Shown in pieces: positions 50,926 to 61,538 of a DNA stretch of 64,000 bases. The notes under the pieces are model-generated. The model did not search any database. It saw nothing but the letters and a program-made list of their open reading frames with translations, and had not been told where the DNA came from. Both the position numbers and the translations under genes were made by a program. Each line of letters starts with the position of its first letter. Positions within the stretch are counted from its first letter, which is position 1. The stretch spans positions 1,426,001-1,490,000 of the forward strand of contig NZ_BPTV01000001.1 of assembly GCF_019973375.1 (NCBI RefSeq). Reading direction: 5' to 3'. This stretch comes from Prevotella lacticifex. Its GTDB lineage: Bacteria > Bacteroidota > Bacteroidia > Bacteroidales > Bacteroidaceae.

Positions 50926-52092
50926 ATGAATATCAATAACATAAAGAAGTCACAGAAGCGCGTTTACGTTGGGTACAGCAGTTCGTTGAATATCCAGCTC
51001 TACGGAAAGGACAATCTTTATCCGCAGAGGATGCGTAACCTCATTCAGAGTTCTCACACTGGAGGTGCTTGTTGTGAGCGTTATCAGACATTCATTGAGG
51101 GCAACGGGTTGAATAATACCGAGTTTTCAGAATACGTCTGCAATCGAGCCGGTGAAACGGTTGACGACATCTTCCGACTTATTGCTCATGACATGGCGAT
51201 GCATCATGGTTTCGCCCTTCATGTGAACTATAATATTTTGGGAGAGATTGTCGAGCTTAGCCATATCCCCTTTGAAGCGTGCCGTTTGGAGGAGGAAACA
51301 GACGATGGCAGTGTCGTATTCATAAACTACCACCCTGACTGGACCGGTCATAAGAGTCGCAAGGGAAAGTACATACAGGTAACGCGAGAGAACACGAAGA
51401 AAATCTACACCTTCAACCCACGCAGAGAGGTTGTGCAGGCACAGATAATCAAGAGTGGAGGTATCGAGAGTTACCGTGGACAAATCCTTTGGTTCTCTAT
51501 GGACGGAAAGTGGGAGTACCCAAGACCTATCTACGATAAGGTTGTCACCAATCTCTCTACCGATGAGGGTCTTGACAACGTGAAGTATCGTAACGTAAGG
51601 AACAACTTCCTCGTAGCAGGTATGCTCGTCCACAAGAAGGGAACGTCGCTCGGTATCGACGAGAACGGGAATGCGTTGGATGAAAAAAGTAATGCGTCCA
51701 GTATCAGTGAGAGTCTCGACATCTTCCAGGGTGATGAGAATGCTTGCGCAATCATGGACGTGACGGTGGAACAGGACGAGGACAAGCCAGAGTTCACACG
51801 CTTTGAGGCACAGAACTTCGACAAGAAGTTTTCTATGACGGAGGAGAGTGTGACCAAGAGCATTTATATCGCTTTCGGGCAGGAAGTGTTCTATCGTATC
51901 ATCGAGGGCTCACTTGGGTTTTCAACCGAAATCATGTCCGAAGCATTCAAGTTCTACAGCTCATACACCAGCAGCCCAAGACGCGCGATCAGCCGTGCTT
52001 TAAAGCGCATCTTTGAGCATTGGAAAGAGAAAGCTAACCCATCAGATGACTATGAGATACAACCTCTCGTCTATCAATCAAACGAAAAGTAA
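50926..52092 (+). CDS. portal protein
   Basis: The 388-aa protein has the layout of small phage portals: strands and a loop at the start (YGKDNLYPQRMRNLIQSS), a central ILGEIVELSHIPFEACRLE, and a helical clip/wing part (FSTEIMSEAFKFYSSYTSSPRRAISRALKRIF) near the C-terminus. Its stop overlaps the connector gene start by 1 bp, and it follows capsid genes. The portal ring would be the DNA entry and exit channel. Confidence 0.65.
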   Translation: MNINNIKKSQKRVYVGYSSSLNIQLYGKDNLYPQRMRNLIQSSHTGGACCERYQTFIEGNGLNNTEFSEYVCNRAGETVDDIFRLIAHDMAMHHGFALHVNYNILGEIVELSHIPFEACRLEEETDDGSVVFINYHPDWTGHKSRKGKYIQVTRENTKKIYTFNPRREVVQAQIIKSGGIESYRGQILWFSMDGKWEYPRPIYDKVVTNLSTDEGLDNVKYRNVRNNFLVAGMLVHKKGTSLGIDENGNALDEKSNASSISESLDIFQGDENACAIMDVTVEQDEDKPEFTRFEAQNFDKKFSMTEESVTKSIYIAFGQEVFYRIIEGSLGFSTEIMSEAFKFYSSYTSSPRRAISRALKRIFEHWKEKANPSDDYEIQPLVYQSNEK

Positions 52093-52601
52093 TGGAGCAT
52101 ATACTGAAACCAGAAGAAGTGAGGACGCTCGGTCGTCCTATCGGCAAGGTAGCCGATGAGAAACTGACTGCGTTCATCACCGAAGCTGAGCAATTACATA
52201 TAAAGCCCATCATCGGTGATGAATTGTTTTACAGAATACTCAGCGAAGAGCAAGACAATAACATTACGTTGTTGCTCAGCGGTGGTAATTACAGAGATAA
52301 GAGAGAAAAGATACATGGTTTCATGGGGCTTCGCGTTGCGCTCTCTTATTTCGTTTTTGCCCAAAATCTTATGTCTGGCGACATTGAATCAACGAGATTT
52401 GGTTCTGTCATAAAGAATGATGACTACTCCAGCAGAATATCATCAAGGGAGAGGTCCGATGCCTACAATAACGCAATGGAAGTAGCTAATGCTTATTTGC
52501 AGGAGTGCGTTGCATTTTGCAGGGAAGTCGGTCTTATCAAGGTGGTAGGTAAGACCAAACTTGCAGTCGGAGGTGTCACAATACGCAAAATAGGAGTTTA
52601 A
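52092..52601 (+). CDS. head-tail connector, gp6-like
   Basis: The 169-aa protein is helical with a typical connector start (EVRTLGRPIGKVADEKLTAFITEAEQL; IGDELFYRIL), then GFMGLRVALSYFVFAQNL and a strand-forming end (TKLAVGGVTIRKIGV). It corresponds to the gp6/DUF6712-type adaptor that sits under the portal. Confidence 0.7.
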   Translation: MEHILKPEEVRTLGRPIGKVADEKLTAFITEAEQLHIKPIIGDELFYRILSEEQDNNITLLLSGGNYRDKREKIHGFMGLRVALSYFVFAQNLMSGDIESTRFGSVIKNDDYSSRISSRERSDAYNNAMEVANAYLQECVAFCREVGLIKVVGKTKLAVGGVTIRKIGV

Positions 52602-52621
52602 CTGAAAAAACAATATATAAA

Positions 52622-55600
52622 ATGAGCTTAATAAATATCGATGCCATTGGCGGTAAAGTGGCAAATGAAGGAGCAACAGAGCAAGGCATTCTCTCTTATT
52701 CAAACTGGAACCTGCTTGTTAGTGCCGTAAAAGAATTACAGAACGTATCGATGGTCAGCGTCACACCATCGACGAATCCGACAGCATCCGTTGTCAATGT
52801 TAATCTGAGCATTGGGAAAGGGAACGAGAGCGTTGTGCAATGCACATTTGCTATTCCGTCAGCAAATGAATCTACTGCAGGTGTTTTCACTCCTGCTCTA
52901 CTGACTTCCCTCAAGAATTTGATTGAAGCAGCAAGGCAGGCAGGCGCAAATGCAATGACAACGGCTCAAAATGTAGGAGGTGGGCTTAATAACCTGGAAG
53001 CCAAAGTTGGCAAGGCTGTTGTATATGCGTTCCCTGCGTTTGCTAACAATAACGCAATTATTGAGACGTCTGAAGCCTTTGCCGAAAGACAGTTGGACGA
53101 CGACAAATACTTAATCATTCAGAATATAACTTGTGGAGGGGTTAATTATGTAGCATGGAGCAGACGCGACGGAGCAGACGATGCGCCTATCGACAGTATC
53201 GTGGTCTTTCAAGTTTTGGCTGACGGGACCACAAGAACAAGTTGTAAGCCTTTGCCGGAAGAGCTGGAGCCGGAGTACATCCAGAATCTAACCGGGAGAG
53301 TAGAGACATTAGAAGCCACAAAATATACTTACACCCTACAAGGTATCTATGAATCACCTGTAGACGTAGAAAATCCAACACCTGGACTGTATTATTTTAC
53401 AGAAGAAAACCAGTTCGAAAATTGGGAGTATAAAAGACCGCGTCCGGGTGCTGCGGTAGGATGGGTAAAGAAAGATGTCGAAGTTTATGATGAAGCGCTC
53501 TTCATTTGCGGAAACAAAGTGTACAAATATGACGGAGAGGAACTCTCAGCCGTAGGCTCTTCTCTGGAAATAGGAGAGGTGGCAGGCACAGCCTTTGACG
53601 GTGGTCGTGGTAAGGCGGTGGAAGATAGCAATAGGGAGCATCACTCGATCCGCTTTGGCGGTATCGTACAGGGTGATATTACCTTCCAGCAAGTGGGCGT
53701 AACGAATGTGATTCCTTCGGAGGTGTATTACTCGGAACAGCATGAGCAGTTCGTTGTGAAACGTGATGGCAAATACTATAATTCATGGAACACAATGGAC
53801 GAGTGGATGCAGCCTCAAACCAACAGTCCATACAGTGAGAAGCAGTATATCCTGAATAACAATCTGTTTATGTATGACGCGACGGAAGGACTGAAGCAGG
53901 TCGGTGGTTCTTCTATCGGCAGCATATTCAACGCGACAAACGAAGTCCCCATCAGCGGCTTCTACGTGCTTTGCGATACTGAGAATACAGGCATCAGTGC
54001 AGTACATGCCGCATGGAACGCAAAGAAAGCCGTCGGAGGTCTTATCATTTCATTTGAGATAGGTGCCGGTATCTGGAAAACATACCAGTTTATTGGTAAG
54101 ACAGTGAATGAAATAAACTGGTTCAACACAGAGTCGTGGAAGGATTTCGGTTCGTTGGCAGCAGGCAGTGAATCGTACATCGTGATAGACGGACTCATCG
54201 GTGCGCCAGTGGCTGGAGAGTTCTATACCTTAGAGACTGCAGTCGCTCGCCTGGTAGCCTATCAGCAGGAAACTGGTGTCACTTATGCCAAGAAAGGACT
54301 TGTCATCAGTTATCGCACGGCTGAGAACGTGATGGAGACCAAACAGTTCCAAGGTGAGATAAGCGGCTTTGGAGAAGTCGGGCTTTGGAAAGATTTTGGC
54401 GGTGGCTCAGAGGTCGAGACGTCAGATGAGCCAGAAGAGGGTGGCACAGACGCACTCTCTACTGGTGGCGCATACACTCATACCCCTGCAGGTATCAGCG
54501 TCGATACAGAAACAAAGGGAGTCGTGAAGCTGAAACTCGTCAATGCAGGAGGCGAAGATGTAGGTGATGAGATACAGTTCCCCGTCGGTTCCGGCAGCGG
54601 TGGCGGTAGCGGTACGACCATTGCCGTGGCTTTCAGAGACAATCCGTTCTACGGAAAGGCTGGAGGTTCATTCCTCGTGAAAGCAGCTATCATGTCTGTA
54701 ACGAAGGCAGGTAGCCAAGAAACATCTAACACTATCACCAGTGTCGTATTCGTCAATCGCACCACAAAGAACACGGTTGCCAGCTTCAATCCTCGTAAGG
54801 CTTCGAGTGCTACGATGTCCGACTATTCCTTCGAGTTTGACCTGAGCAATCTTGGACAGAGTGCCGGAGAAATACCTCTGCAGGCAATCATCACTGATGA
54901 TGGTGGCAACACAGCAACTAAGAATCTTAGCATGGTCGCTATCGATGTGACGTGTGTTAGCGTTCAGACGCTCAACTACACGCGAGAGACATCATTACAG
55001 GTTGGTGGTCCGAGAACGTCCATCCCCATGTACCGTTTCCCGAACAACGCTTCCGATCGAGGCATACGCACCAAGATTGAGATATATAAGAACAATGCGT
55101 GGGAAACACTGCAGGAGATAGTCATTACAGATACCTATCCTCACAATGTCAGCATCGACCCGACAGGCATGGGGCATGGCGCATATCCTATCCGCATACA
55201 GGGTACCGATGTTGCCAGTGGCACAAGGGGTAATATCCTGCATACCGCAGTCATGGTGATTGAGCAGCGTGAGGACGTTGCGGACTACGACAAACCTATT
55301 GTTGTCGCTCGTTGGAGTGATGACACGGACGGTGAGGTGAAGCTGTTTGAGACGCTGCAGATAGACCTTGCCTGCTATCAGCGCAGCACCAACCCGACTA
55401 CCGTGCAGGTCAAGATAACTGACGAGACAACAGGAGTCAGTGAGACCATTTCCGAAAGTGCAATGTATCGCAACAGATACTACACTATCGAGAAGCGTAT
55501 TGTTGGCTACAACAACGGTGACACGCTGGTATTCGATGCTGTGTGTGGGTTGGTTTCGCTGCCAGAGACGAGAGAAGTGCAGGTGAACGGTTCCTTGCTC

Positions 55601-58600
55601 GACATCGCAGAGACCGAGGGAGCATTCTACAAAATCAGTCTTGCAGGGCGCAGCAATACCGACACCGATAAGACGATCAAGACAACGGCAACTGACGGGA
55701 CAGAATTGGAACTGGAGGTAATCGGTTCAAACTATTCAACCAACGGCTTTGTACCTGACACGTTTGGAACAGAGCAGAGCGGTGGTCGCATGTCGTTGCG
55801 TGTGGCAGAGAATGTGAAAGCCGTATTTAACGACCAGCCATTCAAGAGTACGTCAATTCCTACAAACGGTTTGGCTCTCTCTATGACCTTCAAGGTTAAG
55901 AATATTGCAGACCGCAAGGCTCGCATCATCCGTTGTATGGGTGAGCGTCTCGGCTTCGTGCTTACTGGTGAGAAGTTCATCGTCACTACAAACGGTGATA
56001 CTGACGAGGCATTGGCTTCTGTATTCACTACCGCTGCCACATCGTATCTCGATGACGTGGTATATCGCTTTGACATCGTGATAGAGCCGCAGTCAAGAGC
56101 ACCATACAGTGGTGTCATGCTCTGCAAGGTGTTCCAGAATGGTGACATGGCCGCTTGTGTTCCTATCGATACGTCCAGTGCTTTCCCGAACTTCGACGAC
56201 TTCATTCACTTTGACGGTACTGATGCAGACCTGTATCTGTACGAGATTGTCCGTTGGAACACTTACTATGACTTCATTCAAGCGTTCAACAACTATATCG
56301 TGAACCTCACGGACACGCAGGCTATGCTTAAAGAGTATGAGCAGAACCGTGTTATGATAGACGTAACGGCTGAGGGTACCACAAAACCGCGTCCCGATAT
56401 GCAGCGACTGATTGACCGTGGTGTGATGGTTTGTGTCGAGACAAGAACTTCAGACGCTAACTTGAGCAAAGATGGCTCTGCAGTAAGCGATAGCGAGATA
56501 TATTATCCAGACTATATCGAGAATATCAAGGATAAAAAGACTACCGTCATAATGGACTGGTATCTTTACTTCCCCGACCGTCCTTGGGCAGACTGTAAGA
56601 TAGAGGCTATTCCTGTGACCAACCAAGGAACTTCGACCCTTGCTTATGCCATCAAGAACAAGAAAGGCAAGGCGAAGAAAGCCAAGCGTATTGTCATGTT
56701 GCATACACGCGAGGAGGTGAGCCGCATGTACAATGGTGATGAGACCATTCTTGCAAAGTATGACGATGCAGTACGACTGGCTTCAAAGAAGAAGATCCGC
56801 ATCAAGGACGGCAGCACCCCTATCAACACCATTACTATCAAGGTGGACTATTCTGACAGTGCAGGTGCCAACAACTGTGCGCTGATGGAGCAAATGAACG
56901 ATGTGCAGATTGCTTTGGGCAGAAACTACATGACACCTGCACAGATATTCAACACTGACAGTAGCGAGGAGCTGCACACCTCAATTGATGGTATTACCTG
57001 CGCGTTGTTCCGTACTGACTACCGTATCGGTCAAGACAAAGGCTCTGAGGCAGCAACACTTCCTGAGAACGCTTATTTCCACAGCAAGGCTAACTTCAAT
57101 GCCGACAAGGGCAATCCCCATTTTTTCGGCTTTGAGGATGTGCCCGGCTACAACAAAGGCTGTGTGAACTATGGCGATTTCAAAGAGATTGTTACACCGC
57201 GAGGAACTAACATCGATGATTACAAGGCTACGGTGCTGGCTGGTTCCGCAACACTTATTCCTGGTACTCTTTACATGATAAGTGAGTTCTGTGGTCCAGA
57301 AACGCGCTTCATAGAGAATGACGGAACAGGTGCCATGACAGAGACCGATGCCGTAGCAGAGTTCGAGGAGGTTGATAAGACAGGCGCTGAGATTGCTGCA
57401 GACGATGTAAACGGTTACGACTGGGCAACAGTCTATCGCAGCACCGATAATAAGTACTACAAGTACACAGGTGGTGTATGGCGCGATACTACGGGCAGCA
57501 TGACATACGACAGCAGCACCGGGAAGTGGGTGATTGTCGGAAGGGTGCTTAACCCAGTTGAGTGCTACGAGTACCGACAGTACCAGGAGTTCTGTTGGCA
57601 GCAGGGTGTGAACAGCGTTGATGACATGCTTGAAACGCTGCATACCGACGATGGCGATGTGCCTATCTGGTCAACATATTACGAGAGCCGTTATCCGGAT
57701 GATGATGACTTGAACGACTTGTATGCACAGGGCAAGAAAGTACCTTACCAGTTGTTCCGTGAGCTGTTGTTCTGTCAGCAGTGTAATCAGAACCTCACCG
57801 ACAATCAAGAGGAGAATGCCGCACTGAACCCCGATGGCAGCGAGAAAATCTTCAACGGTGCTGGTGCCAGCACTACGATAACCCTTGATGGAAACACTGT
57901 AGCAGGAACTAAGGCTAACCGTCTGTTGAAGTGGCAGCACGAAATGCACAAGTATTACAATCCGTATTCCACAAACTGCTACATCGTAGGATCCGACTAT
58001 AAGGCTACTGTTGACCAGCGAGCCAAGAATATGATGAAAGCAGTCTATAAGGAGACTGATGGCAGCATGCGTTTTTACTTCAACCACTGGTATGACGGTG
58101 ATAGCGTTGACGAAGCAGACAATGACTGTTACCTGACCATTCCTTGGGACATGGACGCACGTTCAAGCCATCTATATCAAGGGTGGGACGGTGTGATGTT
58201 CCAGCAGACTTATGCGCTCTTTGAGCAGGGGAAGGGTGTCTGGATTGACAATGCCGGCACGCAGCTCACTCTCCATGATACGGCAGCAGCTATGCGAAAT
58301 ACAAAGACCAATGCAGGACTGGAGATTTTCAGTGCTGACGGTTGCTATCGCTACTGGATGACATACCGCATCTTGAAGTGGCCAAAGGTGGTGAGCAGTT
58401 TTGATGGAGAGCGTAAGTATATCGAAACGGCTACTGCGGCAGACAATCACTATCCGGCATTGCACGGATTGCGTCTTGAGAGTCTGCCAGCTTTCCAACG
58501 CAAGCGTTTCGCATATCGTGACGGTTACTTCCAGACAGGTGACCTGTTCAAGCACTTCTTCCAGGCGCGTGTGATGGGACCGATTACGGTTAAGATTACG

Positions 58601-61102
58601 GCAGCACAGGACGGTTACTTCGGTATGGGTGTTGATAGCACCAGCAGCGCAAAGTATTCGTGCTATCTGCAAGCAGGCGAGAGCCACACCTTCACGGAAG
58701 CAGCAACCGGTGTCGGTGGTAAGCTGATTTACATCTTTGGTGCAGACAAGCTGAGCGAACTTGATTTGAGCGGCTGTACTCCGAAGAACTCAAACTGGAT
58801 GATTGCCGACTGCACCCTGTTAAGGAAACTGATCATCGGTGGCGCAAGCTACACTCCTGCTTATACTGATGATATTTTGTCAGCATTGAGCCTCGGACAG
58901 ATGCCATTCCTGGAGGAGATAGACATAAGAAGTACACGAATTATGACGCTGAACGCAAGCGGTTGTCCTCGATTGAAGAAAGTGCTTGCAAGCGGCAGTC
59001 AGCTTCGCACGTTCACTCCTGCACAATCGTCACCGTTGCAGACAATCTCTCTTCCTGCAACCATGACGGACCTTATCTTTGTCAACCTCCCCAATATCGG
59101 CTATCCTAATGGTGGATTGACAATAGAGGGCTTGGCAAACGTGACACGTGTACAGGTGGCAGGTTGTCCGAAACTGGATGCCGTACAATTGCTGTCTGAT
59201 ATTGTCTCTGCAAACGGCAGCATCAGCGAAATATCGCTGGAGGAGAAGAAGGTAACTGGCGACGTGGCTATTCTGCGTGCGTTGATTGCCAGCGGAGCAA
59301 GAGGATTCTCTTCAGACCTCACTACTGGCTGCGATGGTCTTAGCGGAAAGTGGATTCTGAACACGTTGATAGAGGACAGCGAGCTTGCAACGATACGGGC
59401 TTACTTCCCACTTCTGACCGTCAGCAACTCATTGTATAGCGATTACAAGGAGTATGACCTCGAAAGCGACACAGAGAACATCACGAACTTGGATAACCAG
59501 ACTGGTTATGATTATAATAACGAGTACGTGCCAAGCGGCCATATCCTCAAGATACGCGCCAAGAGTGTTCCTGTGAAAGGTCAGTTCGACAAGGTGACAA
59601 AAGCCATGACACTCACCAAATTGTCAGAGGAAAACTATAAGCAGTTCCCAGACGGTTCCGCTTTTGACAATACCGATGCTCTTGGTGAAGGCTATGACTG
59701 TTTCATCTACATTCCTAACTTCTACTACAAAGGTATCAACGACTTCAAGAGACAGGAGAAGCACACACTTTTGTCTGCCTTTGTCACTGAGCCGGAAGCC
59801 ACATGGACGCAGAAGAAGGAGGGTGTCTTGTCTGAGCTCCTTTATGCTGATGCTTCGGGAATACCCATTGGCAGCATAAACGTGGGCGATACTTTCTCCG
59901 ATGAGACGCATATTGCCATTCTGTCATCGTGTGCCGTGTATCGTCTCGATGTCGAGGGAATGAAGCAGGTTCGTTACATCGGTCTGAATAATGCCACCTA
60001 CGGCAGCATCTTCGTTGATAGTGATGGAAAGGTTCTACAGAAAGATGCTCTCTCGATAACAGGAACAACGGCATGTCCGCTGGACTTCAAGAACGAGAAT
60101 GGTGACTATATCTACAGAGACGTGCCGACTGGTGCCAAGTGGATATACTTCACTTGCATCCGTGCGCTGTCTGATGAGGGTCATCCTGTCTTTGCCGTTG
60201 ACAGTAGCGATATTGAGGCTATTGAGCCGGGCTGGGAGAAGCACTACTCTGAGGTGATAGGTATCTATGGCGCAAGTATAGATGACCTCGGCTTCATCCG
60301 TTCGCTTTCCGGCAAGGTGACAAAGCGAGGCACTGGAACGAGCACCACATCATCGGAATGGACCTACGATGCCGACGGAATGCCGACCAATCAGCCAGTT
60401 GGAGCCTTGAACTACACTGGACAGGACTTCTATAATCTCTGTTATCTGCGTGGAGAGGGTTATCATGATGTCAGCTACGACCAGAACAAGACCATTGCTA
60501 TCCTCTCGAAGTGCTGGATAGGCGACCGAGACGACCAGGCGAAACACGGTATGGGTGTTTCCGCAGGCTATACCACTGGCCAACTTGACAGTTATGGTAG
60601 CCATGATACCACTTCCGGAATGAACAAGATCTGGAAGCTTGAGGCATGGGTGGCTTGTAACTGGGAGTTCATGGACTACGTCGGTGTGAACATCAGCAGC
60701 TTCCTCGAATGGAGAAGAAACAAACGTCCGCAGTCGGGTACGGTCAATGCTGTATGGCATATCTATGACCCACATACCAATACGGAGCGCACTGTGCAGG
60801 GTATTACTAATTCGGGTGTTTGTATCGCCCGTCTGAAGCATGGTCGTCACTGCGACATCATTGCGAGCAGTTGTAACTCTGACAGTAGCAGGTGGAATAC
60901 CTGTTATGCAGCAGGTAATTACTATACAGCCACTGGTGGGCGCGTGGTTGGTCGTGCGGTCAGCAATGCGGGTGCGAGTGGCGGTTGCGTTTATGCGAGC
61001 GCGCTCCGCGCTTCTTCGTTCTCGTATGCGAGCGACGGTGCGCGTCTCGCCTTCAGCGGAAGATTCGCAAACGAAAGCGAAATAGACCCGGAGCTGCAGT
61101 AA
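52622..61102 (+). CDS. giant tail adhesin, DGR target protein 1 (VR1-bearing)
   Basis: At 2826 aa this is the largest gene here. The first 600 residues look like tail-fibre modules with repeated short strand motifs, followed by a Gly/Ser linker (GSGSGGGSG). Then come Ig-like strands (about 670-770), and a lectin/laminin-G-like block (about 1040-1220). Next is a large CotH/fibre-type region with YCDGDSV..D-like acids (HWYDGDSVDEADND). A leucine-rich repeat stretch follows (about 2065-2180; LNASGCPRLKKV, TRVQVAGCPKLDAV), then a C-terminal C-type-lectin-like domain. Residues 2774-2810 are VR1, with GARLAF at the end. It most likely contacts the host receptor, and DGR mutagenesis would vary that contact. 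No signal peptide. Confidence 0.85.
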   Translation: MSLINIDAIGGKVANEGATEQGILSYSNWNLLVSAVKELQNVSMVSVTPSTNPTASVVNVNLSIGKGNESVVQCTFAIPSANESTAGVFTPALLTSLKNLIEAARQAGANAMTTAQNVGGGLNNLEAKVGKAVVYAFPAFANNNAIIETSEAFAERQLDDDKYLIIQNITCGGVNYVAWSRRDGADDAPIDSIVVFQVLADGTTRTSCKPLPEELEPEYIQNLTGRVETLEATKYTYTLQGIYESPVDVENPTPGLYYFTEENQFENWEYKRPRPGAAVGWVKKDVEVYDEALFICGNKVYKYDGEELSAVGSSLEIGEVAGTAFDGGRGKAVEDSNREHHSIRFGGIVQGDITFQQVGVTNVIPSEVYYSEQHEQFVVKRDGKYYNSWNTMDEWMQPQTNSPYSEKQYILNNNLFMYDATEGLKQVGGSSIGSIFNATNEVPISGFYVLCDTENTGISAVHAAWNAKKAVGGLIISFEIGAGIWKTYQFIGKTVNEINWFNTESWKDFGSLAAGSESYIVIDGLIGAPVAGEFYTLETAVARLVAYQQETGVTYAKKGLVISYRTAENVMETKQFQGEISGFGEVGLWKDFGGGSEVETSDEPEEGGTDALSTGGAYTHTPAGISVDTETKGVVKLKLVNAGGEDVGDEIQFPVGSGSGGGSGTTIAVAFRDNPFYGKAGGSFLVKAAIMSVTKAGSQETSNTITSVVFVNRTTKNTVASFNPRKASSATMSDYSFEFDLSNLGQSAGEIPLQAIITDDGGNTATKNLSMVAIDVTCVSVQTLNYTRETSLQVGGPRTSIPMYRFPNNASDRGIRTKIEIYKNNAWETLQEIVITDTYPHNVSIDPTGMGHGAYPIRIQGTDVASGTRGNILHTAVMVIEQREDVADYDKPIVVARWSDDTDGEVKLFETLQIDLACYQRSTNPTTVQVKITDETTGVSETISESAMYRNRYYTIEKRIVGYNNGDTLVFDAVCGLVSLPETREVQVNGSLLDIAETEGAFYKISLAGRSNTDTDKTIKTTATDGTELELEVIGSNYSTNGFVPDTFGTEQSGGRMSLRVAENVKAVFNDQPFKSTSIPTNGLALSMTFKVKNIADRKARIIRCMGERLGFVLTGEKFIVTTNGDTDEALASVFTTAATSYLDDVVYRFDIVIEPQSRAPYSGVMLCKVFQNGDMAACVPIDTSSAFPNFDDFIHFDGTDADLYLYEIVRWNTYYDFIQAFNNYIVNLTDTQAMLKEYEQNRVMIDVTAEGTTKPRPDMQRLIDRGVMVCVETRTSDANLSKDGSAVSDSEIYYPDYIENIKDKKTTVIMDWYLYFPDRPWADCKIEAIPVTNQGTSTLAYAIKNKKGKAKKAKRIVMLHTREEVSRMYNGDETILAKYDDAVRLASKKKIRIKDGSTPINTITIKVDYSDSAGANNCALMEQMNDVQIALGRNYMTPAQIFNTDSSEELHTSIDGITCALFRTDYRIGQDKGSEAATLPENAYFHSKANFNADKGNPHFFGFEDVPGYNKGCVNYGDFKEIVTPRGTNIDDYKATVLAGSATLIPGTLYMISEFCGPETRFIENDGTGAMTETDAVAEFEEVDKTGAEIAADDVNGYDWATVYRSTDNKYYKYTGGVWRDTTGSMTYDSSTGKWVIVGRVLNPVECYEYRQYQEFCWQQGVNSVDDMLETLHTDDGDVPIWSTYYESRYPDDDDLNDLYAQGKKVPYQLFRELLFCQQCNQNLTDNQEENAALNPDGSEKIFNGAGASTTITLDGNTVAGTKANRLLKWQHEMHKYYNPYSTNCYIVGSDYKATVDQRAKNMMKAVYKETDGSMRFYFNHWYDGDSVDEADNDCYLTIPWDMDARSSHLYQGWDGVMFQQTYALFEQGKGVWIDNAGTQLTLHDTAAAMRNTKTNAGLEIFSADGCYRYWMTYRILKWPKVVSSFDGERKYIETATAADNHYPALHGLRLESLPAFQRKRFAYRDGYFQTGDLFKHFFQARVMGPITVKITAAQDGYFGMGVDSTSSAKYSCYLQAGESHTFTEAATGVGGKLIYIFGADKLSELDLSGCTPKNSNWMIADCTLLRKLIIGGASYTPAYTDDILSALSLGQMPFLEEIDIRSTRIMTLNASGCPRLKKVLASGSQLRTFTPAQSSPLQTISLPATMTDLIFVNLPNIGYPNGGLTIEGLANVTRVQVAGCPKLDAVQLLSDIVSANGSISEISLEEKKVTGDVAILRALIASGARGFSSDLTTGCDGLSGKWILNTLIEDSELATIRAYFPLLTVSNSLYSDYKEYDLESDTENITNLDNQTGYDYNNEYVPSGHILKIRAKSVPVKGQFDKVTKAMTLTKLSEENYKQFPDGSAFDNTDALGEGYDCFIYIPNFYYKGINDFKRQEKHTLLSAFVTEPEATWTQKKEGVLSELLYADASGIPIGSINVGDTFSDETHIAILSSCAVYRLDVEGMKQVRYIGLNNATYGSIFVDSDGKVLQKDALSITGTTACPLDFKNENGDYIYRDVPTGAKWIYFTCIRALSDEGHPVFAVDSSDIEAIEPGWEKHYSEVIGIYGASIDDLGFIRSLSGKVTKRGTGTSTTSSEWTYDADGMPTNQPVGALNYTGQDFYNLCYLRGEGYHDVSYDQNKTIAILSKCWIGDRDDQAKHGMGVSAGYTTGQLDSYGSHDTTSGMNKIWKLEAWVACNWEFMDYVGVNISSFLEWRRNKRPQSGTVNAVWHIYDPHTNTERTVQGITNSGVCIARLKHGRHCDIIASSCNSDSSRWNTCYAAGNYYTATGGRVVGRAVSNAGASGGCVYASALRASSFSYASDGARLAFSGRFANESEIDPELQ
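60940..61050 (+). repeat. DGR variable repeat VR1 (111 bp)
   Basis: It aligns without gaps to the TR at 61215-61325. Seventeen positions differ, every one an adenine in the TR, with changes to G, T and C all present; all 85 non-adenine positions are identical. It lies at the 3' end of the 2826-aa adhesin gene, 165 bp before the TR. Confidence 0.96.
61051..61081 (+). promoter_or_regulatory. short stem-loops just after VR1
   Basis: CTTC-AGCG-GAAG (61051-61062) and TTCGC-N8-GCGAA (61064-61081) directly follow VR1. They may serve as the target-side hairpin for retrohoming. Stems are only 4 and 5 bp, so the call is weak. Confidence 0.3.
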
Positions 61103-61156
61103 GCAGCGCAAAACGTGGCACGTTGGGCAGGGGGAAAGAAAAAAAGCCCCCTGCCC
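61093..61156 (+). terminator. hairpin cluster after the adhesin gene
   Basis: Three hairpins follow each other: GCTGC-AGTAA-GCAGC over the stop codon, AACGTG-G-CACGTT (61112-61124), and a perfect 10-bp GGGCAGGGGG/CCCCCTGCCC stem with a purine-rich 12-nt loop (61125-61156). There is no T-run. It may attenuate read-through into the TR or belong to the DGR recognition region. Confidence 0.5.
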
Positions 61157-61214
61157 CCGAGCCAAAAAACGTCCCCAAGTGTGAGGATGAAAAAAGGTAG
61201 AGGACTTCCTCATG

Positions 61215-61325
61215 GCGCGTGGTTGGTCGTGCGAACAACAATGCGAATGCGAATGGCGGTTGCGTTTATGCGAACGCGAACAACGCTTCTTCGAACTCGA
61301 ATACGAACAACGGTGCGCGTCTCGC
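61215..61325 (+). ncRNA. DGR template repeat (TR)
   Basis: The 111-bp template holds 26 adenines, 24 of them in twelve AAC/AAT codons, plus one each in TAT and ACG, while the outer parts (first 19 bases, last 15) contain none. AAY codons cannot mutate to stop codons by adenine changes at their first two positions. It lies between the VR1 gene and the reverse transcriptase, on the same strand, and is expected to be transcribed as template RNA. The stretch 61103-61538 holds only hairpins, the TR and the RT leader; no protein-coding gene is supported there. Confidence 0.95.
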
Positions 61326-61538
61326 AAACAAGTTAATCAGCTCTATGGTGTATGCTTGCGTGACAGGCAATGACAATGGCTGACAAGTCCGAGCCTCGGC
61401 AACAGCAATTTCTCTCCAGTCTGCAAAGAAATGGAAAGAATTGGAAAGCGGAAAAACCAAAGGTGCAACCTATGATAGGTGAGTAAACAAGAAATTGGCT
61501 GAAAGTCTTAACGGTTGCGGAATGAAGGATTATTCAGA

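Noticed and set aside
52622..61102. Frameshift or fusion artefact explaining the 2826-aa length
   Set aside because: One uninterrupted frame with consistent codon use and domain order expected of a phage adhesin; no internal break seen.
61053..61327. Minus-strand frames across the TR region
   Set aside because: No start context, no promoter on that strand, and composition typical of antisense readings.
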